A stretch of 64,000 nt of DNA, taken from assembly GCA_009733575.1 (NCBI GenBank), contig ML769394.1:62001-126000 (forward strand), in the 5' to 3' direction. This document shows positions 47,705 to 57,643 of this stretch, in pieces. Below the pieces are notes generated by a model that was given only the letters and a program-made list of their open reading frames with translations, did not search any database and was not told the origin of the DNA. The position numbers and the translations under genes were made by a program. This DNA comes from Gymnopus androsaceus JB14 (taxonomy: Eukaryota; Basidiomycota; Agaricomycetes; Agaricales; Omphalotaceae). How positions within the stretch are numbered: position 1 is the first letter of the stretch; each line of letters opens with the position of its first letter.

Positions 47705-48706
47705 TCATGTCATTTGATACTCTAAGGCATTGATAAGGCTATGAAGTTTTTGGGGTATAAGCTGGAGGGGGGAGGTTACTGCTGGAAGAAGAGGCTTGAG
47801 GAGGTACAGTAAGCATGCAGATGAGCAAACCTTTGTTGTGGAAAGTGCAGCAACTATGCCACTGTTCAAATCATCATTGCTGTCACTATCAGTCTGCACA
47901 ATGGTGAAGTGAACTTTGCGCTCCTTGTTCATTTGATGCACAATCAAATCCATGTGCACTGCCTCAGCTGCCTCCTCAACTGCAGCCTCAGCCACCTCCT
48001 TGACCGCAACCTCAGCTGCCCCCTCAGCCACCTTCTTGTCTGCATTCAGGCCCACATCTCTACCTCTGACTGGTAGCAAGAAATTCTTTGCCACCTGGGC
48101 CCTCTTCTTCCATTTTGCAGCCTGCTCATTTTTGAGATTGTCAAAGTATCCATCTAATTCAAGGTGGTGGTTTGTGTAGATAAGAAGTGTTGGAAGCTCT
48201 GAGTTCATTTGGATGTGTAGTCATGTAGCTATAGGCTCAACATTGATATACAAACTGGTCCTGGCATTTAGTAGCTGGAGTGCAGCCATAGAGAGTATTG
48301 ACACAACAACACTAGTGTCGCTTATCCATTTGCAGTTCACCTGAGCCACCGATTCTGATAAAGTATAAATCTTGAAAAAATCTTGATCAATAAACAACAT
48401 ACCATGAATACAATGAAGTGTGGTAAATAAGAAATGTTGAAACAGCAATCCCGCCAGAAAATCCTTGGCTAAATCCAGAAGAGTTTTGGTCTTTGAAGAG
48501 AGGTAATGGTTTTGGTAAAAGGCAAAGAGTTTCTTGAACTTGTTGTGATTAATGTTGAGATAGAAGGTTTTGAATATTTTTGGAAGGGGCAGAGCCATGG
48601 AAGTCAGATGGAGAAGTGGAAAAGAAATGGGGAACTTGCAAAACAACATCCAAAATCTCTCTGCCTTTTGTAGCACGTATAGCCAACTTACAGTACAGCT
48701 GATCAC
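47705..48706 (-). pseudogene. Uncharacterised gene fragments with an Ala/Glu/Val-repeat segment
   Basis: Frames 48706-48221 and 48208-47705 are consecutive on the minus strand. The second contains the repeated segment EVAVKEVAEAAVEEAAEAV, a probable amphipathic helix encoded by a CTCAGCTGCCTCCTC-type DNA repeat (47960-48040). The first has hydrophobic stretches but no clear membrane topology. Function unknown. Confidence 0.35.
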
Positions 48707-48808
48707 AAATTTGTAGCATACTTATCAATTAGATCAATCTATGCTACTTGCCTAACCATCTTGCTGTAGTATTGAGGCACTGCAACTGCAAGTTATGATA
48801 GTTGACAG

Positions 48809-48957
48809 TAGGGATGTTTCGGGCTGGCAAAATTTGCAATGTTTTACAGCAAATTTTTATGGCATGACGTAGTGTAGAAGTAACGCTATAGAGCCAAATT
48901 TGCTGTACATTATGGCAAAATTTGGAGCAGCAAAATTTGCCGCTCCAAAACATCCTA
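48809..48957. mobile_element. 149-bp MITE with TAGG(G)ATGTTT ends
   Basis: The left end TAGGGATGTTTCGGGCTGGCA and the right end read inward, TAGGATGTTTTGGAGCGGCA, are inverted repeats followed by AAATTTTGC-type sequence on both sides. Internal GCAAATTT/AAATTTGC motifs recur. The TAGGGATG start is hAT-like. The flanking 8-mers (GTTGACAG and GTCGCTTC) do not match well, so target duplication is not supported. It lies 15 bp from the pogo element. Confidence 0.6.
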
Positions 48958-48973
48958 GTCGCTTCATTGAGTA

Positions 48974-48998
48974 CTATCGATAGCCCGGAAGTTAAAAA
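48974..48998 (+). repeat. Pogo element left terminal inverted repeat
   Basis: 25 bp, perfectly inverted at 53101-53125, with TA outside. Confidence 0.95.
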
Positions 48999-49524
48999 GG
49001 ACCCGGAAGTTAAAAAAAGTTCAGCAAGTGGCTTGTACCGCCCGCAAATCTGACTTATTTTCCTTGCGATTTTTTTTGGGAGGATTAACATGTTATATCT
49101 AAAGGACTGTCTACTCAGAATTGTAATAAACCGTACAATAGTCGTTCAGCATTTTTCAAGATGCTGGAACTCGCCAACTTGCACAGCGTGACTTTTCAAT
49201 AATGATTTTTAGTGCAGGGAAGAAAAATCGGACTGCTTAGCGGATTGGGGGTTATCTTTATGTGTGTCTTTACTACAAGCCTACATAGTTTTTATAATGT
49301 TTAGCTCACGGTACTGTGTTGTTTTCAGTTCAACGAGGAGGCAGAGGAAATCTAGCGCTTCGAAATTTTAAACTCCGCCAGCCGAGCCCAAGGCAGGCTT
49401 TTGGCCACAGTGATGCTTCGTCGTCGACGGCCATCTCGTTTGGAACGAGCCGCTCGCTGCCCAATTATACCCTCATTACTCTAATTCATTTTATTCTACC
49501 TGTTTCTTGGTATATTTATGGATC

Positions 49525-51792
49525 ATGCCGACCAACAAGTACCGTCAGAAAGGGAAGAGGTTGGATGCAGAGGAGAACAAGGTTCAAGCTGCTGTAGATG
49601 GTATCAGGTCTGGGCTATACAAAAATTCTCATGTTGCAGCCGAATCTCTGGGTCTAAATCAAACCACCATTTATAACCGACTCACTCAACGCACCCAGGA
49701 ACGTCGCGCAGCCCATTCGGGACAGCAGTTACTTACTCCTGCTCAGGAGAAGGTTCTTAAATCATGGCTCAAATGGCTAGCGGCGACAGGTCATCCTCTA
49801 TCCAAACAAACCATTCGTAGCAAGGTCGAGGAACTTTCCAATCACAAACCGTCTAAACGCTGGATCCACCGATTCCTGACGCGTCACACCGACATTGTCC
49901 TTGCAGGTTCGAAAGGTTTGGACCCAAAACGCGCACAGGCGTTCAATTATCACGTTGTTATGAAACATTTCGAACTCTTGCAATCTCTTATTGATGAAAG
50001 TGGCATTCCCATCCGAAATCTCCTCAACGAGGATGAAGTTGGTACACAGCGAGGAGGAGGGAGGAATAACGCATTGCAGGAGCTGTTTTTCTGGTCGGAG
50101 GAGGACCGTTCCCGGTACAAGTTGAAGAGTGATGAGCTTGAGCTTGTTACAATTCTAGAGTGTGTCTGTGCAGATGGAACCGCTCCTGTCAAGCCGTGTT
50201 TTGTCTTTCCAGGTAAATTGTTTGCGAAAGATTGGATGACGGTCGATCCTGAGATACTGTAAGTTGTCTTTCATCTCGTTTTACTTTTTCTCAGCCTTTT
50301 TTTTAGCCTTGCTACGACGGAAACTGGTTGGACAAATGATGATGTATACATAGCATGGTTCAAAAAGTGCTTCATTCCGCAGGCCAAGCGACATGCTGAT
50401 CCAAACTTCCCAATCATTCTCATGTACAATGGTCATGGCTCACATAATACTCTTCCTATCATTGAGCTCGCCCGAGCTAACAACATCTTCCTTTTCTGTC
50501 TCCCACCACATACAACACACCGTCTTCAGCCATGCAATGTAGGAGCATTTGGCCCATTCAAATCTGTTTGGCAGCGTAAACTCGGCGAGTACTTTGATCA
50601 GGAGGGTGAGCCGTTACGAATCGAGGACCATGTCAGAGTCTACATGGAAGCACGAGCCAAGGCTTTCAAGGTAGACACGATAAAGAATGCTTGGCGGCGC
50701 TCTGGGATTGATGTTTCTGGGGCAAAACCTAGAACGACTCCCAGCATCTTTTCCTTCAGAGATTTTATGCCAAGTGTTTCCTCTTCCACTACCCTCTCAC
50801 TGCCAGAAGGCTTCCCCATTATCGTCAATGAGGATAGACTTTTTGTCGACTCCGAGTCTGACAGCGAATCTGACGCTGACACCACCCCTGGCTCTGACAC
50901 TGACGATGATGGATGGCAGGATGTTGCCACTTGCGCTCATTGTAGCAATTCTATGGTGGCTCCTTCCAGCTCTTTGCATGCGATGGCTCCCCCTCATCCT
51001 TCTCGTTCTCGCAGTAAATCAACAACTTCACTTCCTCCTTCACGTTCACGCAGCGAATCAATGACAGCTCCTTCTTCCACCGCTTCACGTGCACGCAGTA
51101 AACCGGCAACAGCTCCTCCTGATCATGACAATAGCGACTTGTTCACTTCAGATGAAGATGACTATAGTCATCTCTCACCACAGGAACTGCAGGACAAGCT
51201 TCGGAAATACAAAGCGAAGCATAATTCTGCTCAGGGCACTATCAGTGAATTGCAGCTCCAGGTCGAAACTGTCACAGCTCATGCTACGTTTGCTGCCCGT
51301 CATGTCGAAACTCTCCAGAACCAGGTCAATGCTCGGAAAAAACGCAAGGAAGGAGGAAAGGCTCGCACTGTTAATATCTTCGCACAAATTGCGACTTCCG
51401 AGGAAGGTTTGGCGGAAGCTCAGAGGCAAGATGAGGAGAAAAGGGCAAAGGCAGGGGAGAATGAAGCTAGAGCTCAGCGGAAGACCGCCAACCAAGCGGC
51501 TGTCTATGCTGCTTGTGGAGTTGGACAAGGAAACATGAAATTCACAGAGCTTCTCGGCAAGCTCAAGTCGCAAGGTCTTCGTGATGTCTGCTGGAACTTG
51601 GGGATTGATGAGAAGGGTAATATGGACATCTTGAAGGCTCGTATCCTAGAGCATTTCAATGTGAATGAGCAGCTCAAGCAGGATCCTCACTATGTGGCTC
51701 TCTTCGCAAAGAAACGTCGCTCAGCAGATCTTCAAGTTGACATGAACCAAAGTCACAGGTCAACCACACCTCAGTTGTCTCAATCTCGCTAG
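49525..51792 (+). CDS. Pogo-type transposase with SAP-like C-terminus; catalytic D lost twice
   Basis: Spliced CDS join(49525-50258, 50307-51792): one 48-bp intron with GTAAGT donor and TTTTAG acceptor, 739 residues. The ATG at 49525 (MPTNKYRQ) is the first in frame. Order: Psq-type helix-turn-helix (about residues 12-45, VAAESLGLNQTTIYNRL), CENP-B-type DNA-binding domain (about 70-130, RWIHRFLTRH), DDE core, Ser/Arg-rich linker (about 475-515), acidic segment, coiled coil (about 538-605), basic patch, SAP-like motif (about 657-695, LKSQGLRDVCWNLGI). The first catalytic Asp is present (D170, NEDEVG). The second and third are Asn: N286 in MYNGHGSH and N322 in QPCNVGAFGPFK, with the DD35D spacing kept. 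The frame is otherwise fully open. DNA binding is likely; cleavage is probably lost. Confidence 0.92.
50259..50306 (+). other. 48-bp spliceosomal intron in the pogo transposase
   Basis: Donor GTAAGT, acceptor TTTTAG. Splicing removes an in-frame stop and joins ILATTETGW in frame, giving the expected core of the DDE domain. The alternative acceptor TCTCAG (ending 50293) leaves a stop. Confidence 0.9.
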
Positions 51793-51809
51793 ATTCACTT
51801 CGCTTTATT

Positions 51810-51985
51810 GTTGTCCATCGTTTTCATCGCACTCATTCCATCATTCTCATCGTTTTCATTGCAACCGTTTCCGTCGCACTCATTTCATCGTTCTCATCAT
51901 TTTCATTGCAATCGTTTCCGTCGCACTCACACCATTGTTCTCATCGTTTTCATTGCAATCGTTTCCGTTGCACTCACACCATACG
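51810..51985. repeat. Minisatellite, about 47-bp units, 3-4 copies
   Basis: Units read CATCGTTCTCATCATTTTCATTGCAATCGTTTCCGTCGCACTCAC with few changes. They start 20 bp after the transposase stop codon and lie between the two convergent genes, where they could form part of both 3' ends. Confidence 0.8.
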
Positions 51986-52142
51986 CAAGTCATGTAGCTT
52001 CAGAATAACAATTTCATTATGATCACTTGAGTTCGGTGCAGTGCGTAAGAGGACAAATATCAAAAGCGATGAACGGAATTACAACAGAGGGGCAAGATTA
52101 ACAACAGTTCGTTTGAATGCGGACAAGATTACTAGCTATTAC

Positions 52143-52720
52143 TCATGATACAGGGATCTGTACGAGAATAGTCAGTAGAAGGAGCGTGAATGCGTGCAAG
52201 AAGATCCACCTAATATATTCACAGACAGGTTGAAAATCGCGTGTTGTATGAGCTGGTTCAGAAACAAGCACGAACCCCTTGGCTTGTGCAAGGCTGGCGA
52301 AAGGCAAAGGGATATGCGAACCATACCCTTCAAGGGTCAAAAGGATGGGATATGCAGAGTCTGCATGTGCCTTGATTGACAGTAAGACAACGTCGAGCCA
52401 ACTGTTGTACACTTCGTCATTAAGCTGTCCTTTATCAGTCAAGATAAATCTGAGAAGAGTAGATTTCATGTGAGTGCGGAAAAGACTGGAAGCGAATGCT
52501 GGACTTACCGAGCATGGGGAAAGATGTCTAACAGTTCTTTCAGAAGAGGTTGGCTTCCGACTACGATACATTCATCGGATGTCTTCCCATCGCCACTGAA
52601 ACAGCCCAAAATGGTAATGAAACGCGACTCTCCACAGGTAAAGCTACGATTGCTGGATTTTTGGATGGCATCAAGAGACACTGTGGATTTGGAGAGGACA
52701 AAAGTATTATTGGCATGCAT
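52143..52720 (-). CDS. Second pogo-DDE-like gene inside the pogo element, opposite strand
   Basis: Minus-strand CDS: exon 52720-52509, intron 52508-52450 (donor GTAAGT, acceptor TCTCAG), exon 52449-52143; 172 residues. The spliced product resembles the middle and end of a DDE_1 core: ESRFITILGCFSGDG, then DEVYNSWLDVVLL, PILLTLEGYGSH and EPAHTTRDFQPVCEYI. These align by eye with the standard blocks of pogo transposases (TVL..V..DG, DGHGSH, PPHTTHxLQPLDV). The two catalytic Asp positions are Glu and Cys, and no DNA-binding domain is present. A further intron (52221-52170 region) may change the last residues. It may be a regulatory DDE-like paralogue or a relic of an older element. Confidence 0.65.
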
Positions 52721-53100
52721 GTTGAACGCGTAAAGTTCGTTGATTCGTGGATGCGAGGGGATGAGAGCAGCTGCTCAAGACAGATGAATTGAAGGAAACA
52801 AACGCAATTGGATTGAAATGAGTGTCAGAGTGAACGTTGAACGTTGAAGAGATGCTGGATGAAGTCGATGGACAACCGTTCGCTGTGATCGGCATCACGG
52901 CACCAAGACTGGTCACAGGGTGTCACTTTTTAACTTCTCCGCCATTTCGAAGGGTCTTGTCGGCAGGTTCTGGCACTCAACCAAAATTCTCGTAAAATCC
53001 TTAAAGTTGATAGAATGATTCTTTAACATCTTATAGTAAAACTCTCAAATTTTGGAAGCGATCCGGTAAGATTTGCAAAAGTTTTTCTATACAGACATTT

Positions 53101-53125
53101 TTTTTAACTTCCGGGCTATCGATAG
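53101..53125 (-). repeat. Pogo element right terminal inverted repeat
   Basis: Exact reverse complement of 48974-48998, followed by TA. A partial TTTTTAACTTC copy also lies at about 52926. Confidence 0.95.
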
Positions 53126-53574
53126 TACTGAAAGAATAATCCCCATAGCAAGTTTCAGTAGTATCCTAATAGACTGATAAACCGGAAAATACAAAAGCCG
53201 AGACACAAAAAGCTACTGGCATAGCTTTGTGTTGATGTTTGAACAAAGAACAAGAATTTTGTTCATGTGGCCTGTAATATGTATCCTGTATAACGGTTAC
53301 AGCCGACCAAAAATAATTCACATGTCATAACTTGTTTGACACTCATGCCATAACTTGTTTTTGTTAGGTTAATATAAACTCAGTTGGGTACCAAAGTAGT
53401 GGTACAACTGAGGAAGGCAAAAGATGGTAGGCCAGGTATATAAGTCAATCGTATGATTGGCATAGGTAAGTGGCCTTGAGACTGGATAAATAAATAAGTA
53501 AAACTGTAAATTACCTTCTTAAATCTTTACTTTGAACACCCAACCTATGAGCTATCCATATCAAACATTCTGTA

Positions 53575-53780
53575 TGATTGACAACCCCAAAGACAGCATA
53601 CACACTCTTGCATTCTCACTTGATGGATGATATCTGGCAAGTGCAAGCAGAGACAAGGTTTGTCAGATGTTCAACTCATGGAGTGGATATTGTGCAATAT
53701 GGACTTATTATCACTCCTCTACATTCATGTCCATTGTATGGCCTAGAGATCACTCATTGTTGGCGGGAACTCTTCAAGTT
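53575..53780 (+). pseudogene. WD40-repeat gene fragment
   Basis: The plus strand carries a WD40-like signature: DSIHTLAFSLDG, a stop, then YLASASRDK, and a later segment around SIVWPRDHSLLAG. A frame with one stop covers about 65 residues. It looks like the N-terminal blade of a WD40 gene similar to, but in opposite orientation from, the one at 57410-59118. It ends shortly before a solo transposon end at 53905. Confidence 0.5.
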
Positions 53781-53904
53781 CAGCCTCATTAAAGCAAGCA
53801 TTTCTTTTTATACTTGACAATAAATATGCTGATCATATGACAGGCCTTTTTTCAGATCAGAGAACTTTCCTCCTTAATATATGAGCTAGTATCTTCAATT
53901 ACAG

Positions 53905-53962
53905 CGCTTACAATATATAATGAGAATCACTTTTTTTTCCACGGCTTCCCTAAAAGGAAATG
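53905..53962 (+). repeat. Solo copy of the DDE_3 element's left end
   Basis: CAGCGCTTACAATATATAATGAG and the following CCACGGCTTCCCTAAAAGGAAA are nearly identical to 57644-57704, which precedes the DDE_3 transposase. TA stands directly outside both copies. Here the sequence after it is not transposase but the start of an unknown gene (ATG at 54000). Confidence 0.7.
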
Positions 53963-53999
53963 CCAGCGTTATGGCGCGGATTCTCTTTTCTCTACCACC

Positions 54000-54433
54000 A
54001 TGCCACCTAAGCTGACCTCTGAAGCTGTTGCTAGTGTCAATGATATGGCCAAAGAAGCCATTGCAGAATCAATCTCCCACCGTCCCTCAGGTATCTGGTC
54101 TCTTTTTGCACTTGAACCATCTGTTTCTGATTTCCGTTTTGTTCAGCTGCGAATTTCTTTCACAACATGACTCCAGAAACTATTGCAACATCACTCAAGA
54201 AGAAGAAGAAGAACAAACAATCCAATGACGATACGGAGAATGAGGCTTCTAAACGAACAAAATACGATATCAGCAGTGACGAGGATGGAGACAATGATAA
54301 CAATGACGATGATGAGGACAGTGAAAGTGTTGAAATCACTTATTATTGTCATGTCCTCAAAGACGCTTCTGTTGCACCGGGAAAAGGAAAGGCTAAGGTG
54401 AAGAAAGAAGAAGTTTATCACAGGATTTCTTAG
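54000..54433 (+). pseudogene. Uncharacterised gene, N-terminal exons
   Basis: ATG 54000 opens MPPKLTSEAVASVNDMAKEA; a GT..AG intron of about 57 bp (54091-54147, GTATCT to TTCAG) leads in frame into ANFFHNMTPETIATSLKKKKK, then a long acidic run. The frame ends at 54431-54433, but matching coding sense continues nearby in another frame (next entry). A basic run followed by an acidic tract suggests a nuclear or disordered protein. The family is uncharacterised. Confidence 0.5.
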
Positions 54434-56560
54434 TACACGCGAACTATACTAGGCTTGTTACGCCAACGTTTCAACACACCGACAAGCCATGGGTTGGTAG
54501 TGAAGTTATTGTAGTCTCAGGATCCCTCTCTGGAACCAGCACAACAGTTCAAGATGTTGCCATCGATGCTCAGCGGCATCTCCGTCTTACAGTCCAAGCA
54601 ATCTCCACGGGAAGAATTGTTGAGTTGGGTTATATCAACATGCAAGAACGTTGGTATGCAGAGACTTTGTGCTGATTTCTATCTGTATCTAACACACCCT
54701 TAAAAGGACAAAACACCATTTGATGGACTTCTTGCCTCTCAAGCCAGATATCTCAGCAGGAGTTCAATATCAAGTTTCCCTGGTGGGATGTCCAAGTCAG
54801 AATTGTTGTTAGGACTTTTGCGGATCATTTTGGCATCGTGAAAAATGTTTGGCACGACTTCAGAGGTTTCCTTTTACTGTTGATATACGTACCCAACCAG
54901 TTCTGCTCTATTGAAGTAGATCACTGCTGTATACTTTGATTGAAAGTGAAAGTACCGTATTCACTACCATATCTAGCTCAGGCCGGACTTTGCTTGAAAC
55001 TCAACCCTTAGAAGGTATACAAGCACAGCTCTACGGGATCATTCCTTCGCTTTCTGCAATGCAAGCAGGACCACTGCCCTGGATTGGCTTTGAAGTCAAT
55101 ATTATTTGAGGCCAATTCAAAAATCAATCAGGAGTTTTCCGGCAGGTTGACCACTACTATCCAAAGCACGATGGCTCAATGCCCATTCGCAGCAGTATTC
55201 TGCTCAGTGCTGACTGTTGAGTCATTTCTCATACTTTGACAACATAGGGTTGACTACCAAGATGTTCGTTACGCGAGGTAAGTACATGCTGTGCAAAGAA
55301 GAGCAAGTTGTTAACGCTTGATATAGAACCAGTCTCTGTCTTTGCGATGTCTACCTTCCCACAGCGTTGCAGTCTTTTTACCTACCCAATAATGTGGACA
55401 CAGTTGACCGACTACCGTGACCTCGTTCTTTGAGCAATGAAGAGCTCGGTAGTAAAACACCTTGTTACAGCGACTCAGAAAGAGACGCATTCTTTGGGGA
55501 GTACAATCCCTGGGACCCAAGCAGTAAGACACCAATCACATCCACTCTGACAGAAGACAAGTCTGCTTCCAACCCATTGGAATTGCCTCTTGTCCAGCCA
55601 CCAAAGCACTGGATCCTACATCCCAAGCTGCTCGGAATCCCAGTGCTAGTTGATATACGCGGTGGAGACTATGACACCTCTGGGAAGAAGAGTGGAATTT
55701 TGTTGAGACCACCAAAAGTCTCGACATGATCTCGGCGATCACCAAAGTGTCAAAGTCTATGTTGACATCCATCTCTGCTCAATTTGTCTGTTCACATCAC
55801 AAACGACCTGATCCCTCTCGTGAAAACGGTCTGATGGTTGTCGCTTGGGGCCAGCACAACTTGATAGGCAAGTATGTGCGGCGCGTACATCATTACAATG
55901 AAGAGACCCTTTTGGAAGCCAATCACAAACTCATCTGTGTCGAGATGGATCGCTCAGAACCGGGCTGGGAACTAATAGCATGAACTTCGGAGTTTATGAA
56001 CATCCACTTCAGTCAACCCCACTCCTCATTGTTCTCATGATCTCTCAGTCTGGTCCTGGTGCGGTTACTGTTCTTACCCGTTTTGCAAATCCGGGTGCTG
56101 GTAAGTTTTGCATTGCCAAAAAGTGCAGACTCAAATTGTTCATTGGTTCCTTAGAGATTAGCTCATTTGAAGGCCTCATTGGACATATGTTTCCAGGAGA
56201 TATGCTTGTTACATCTGATAATTCTTATCTGGCGGTATATTCTACATAGCTAAGCAATATATCAAATGCTTGCTGAAGGTTCCGGGACCAAAGGAAAAGG
56301 TTCTCTTATTATTTGCTTGTGCCCCAAGGCTTTTACTGGAGACTGTGGCTTGGATGAATTAGGTAGGAACCTATGCTTCTCGAATTGCCGCTGCCAAAGA
56401 TTGAAGGCTGCCTCCTCCTGTACTGAAAGTGGTGGGAGCGTTCACTGAAGACTTGAACACACTCAATCAGCTGTTCTATGCTGGTATTCCGGTGTGGTGT
56501 ATTTGTCCTGCTTGCGGCCAACCCATTCCAGAAATTGCGCCTGAGGTATTCCTTTGAAAT
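54434..56560 (+). pseudogene. Uncharacterised gene family, decayed downstream pieces
   Basis: Coding sense appears in blocks: 54437-54650 (TPTFQHTDKPWVG, TTVQDVAIDAQRHLRLTVQ, a donor-like site after QERW), 54710-55210, 55430-55729, 55726-55983 (GKYVRRVHHY, then ELIA) and 56270-56545 (KVPGPKEKVLLLFACAPRLLL, IPVWCICPACGQPIPEI with two Cys). Many in-frame stops. From memory the GKYVRRIHH-type segment belongs to an uncharacterised family that is repeated in mushroom-forming fungi; I cannot verify this here. The CPxCGQP knuckle could bind zinc. Confidence 0.5.
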
Positions 56561-56707
56561 CATATCATCTACACTGGGCTTGCTTTTAAGGCTGAACGCT
56601 ATTGTTCCATGGTCATGTATATTCACTCACTCCTCCAGCCTCCATCACACCTGGGAAAATATGTGCAACCTCAGCTGGCCTTAGGTGTTTCTTCATTGCA
56701 ATCTTTA

Positions 56708-56965
56708 GTCACCTTTTTGGACCACCCCTTCATCCATATTCCATCCGCTTCCACTCATTTCTGGTTGTCGGAGCACAATACCACCTGCTTCCTCCTGATT
56801 ACGTCATTGGGTGGCCCATACACTGTTTCTTGCACCTCTGAGGCTTGTACTGTTCCATACAACACTCCATGGTTACCCCGGGTGGTTGCATTTGGTCTCC
56901 ACCTACATCTAGGTGCGAATACCTTGGTTCAAGATCCATTTCGTGCACCGGGTCTCACAAGAGTC
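56708..56965 (+). repeat. Dispersed repeat, copy 2
   Basis: Matches the reverse complement of 2277-2610 (see that entry). Copy 2 lacks about 40 bp present in copy 1. The two copies are 54 kb apart in opposite orientation. Confidence 0.7.
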
Positions 56966-57643
56966 TGCAATGGCTTCCCATGCTCAGTGTGGAAAATAAC
57001 TGTGTAGCCCTTAGTTGTGCCCATTATGGCTGCATGGCCTTGGTTGATGAACTTCACAGGCAGGGGTATATTGGAATCCCTCTCCCATTGCTCCAAAGAT
57101 ATGGAGACTTTTCTGTAGGGCTTGGATAGCACATACTAATTGAGACTGGTACAAATGTTGCAAGCCACAAGAGCTCTGCAATTGGGAGATATAGCACTTG
57201 TTCTACTGTAATGATATCAGTAGAATGAAAAGGTAGGTCAAAGATGACTTACAATTTTTTGTCTGGACCAAATGTCCAGATGCTCTCCCCAGTTTCAATC
57301 TTTATCTTCCTGAGCTAAAGTCAATCTTTGTCAAGAAATTAAGTATTCAATGTACCAGAGGCCATGATAGAGGAATGCTATAATGCATTCCAACTCATTG
57401 CAGAGGTAGTGAACTCCAGTCACAACAACCACAGGCTGGTCAAAATTGGCTGCTTCCCCAACAGACATGGCAACATCTAAACAAATCTTGAGAGACCAGC
57501 TTCCATCTGAGGCTAATAGTTGAGTAAATCACATACTTAGCTACTAGCGGAAAGACATTACCTTTTGCCCTGGTTATTATGTTCACAGAATGTCCAGAGC
57601 CTACCAAAAGTTGATTTCCAGCTTTGTTGACTTCAATCATGTT

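Larger units (their letters stand above)
48974..53125 (+). mobile_element. Complete pogo-family (Tc1/mariner superfamily) element, 4152 bp
   Basis: The 25-bp terminal inverted repeats are perfect: CTATCGATAGCCCGGAAGTT then a run of A at the left, and the exact reverse complement at the right. TA lies immediately outside both ends (48972-48973, 53126-53127), the target duplication of this superfamily. The tip CTATCGATAG is itself a palindrome. A second CCCGGAAGTTAAAAA occurs 28 bp inside the left end. Two convergent genes fill the interior: the transposase (plus) and a smaller pogo-DDE-like gene (minus), separated by a minisatellite. Confidence 0.95.

Noticed and set aside
48809..48957. Target duplication for the 149-bp MITE
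   Set aside because: The flanking 8-mers GTTGACAG and GTCGCTTC agree at only some positions, so I do not claim a duplication.
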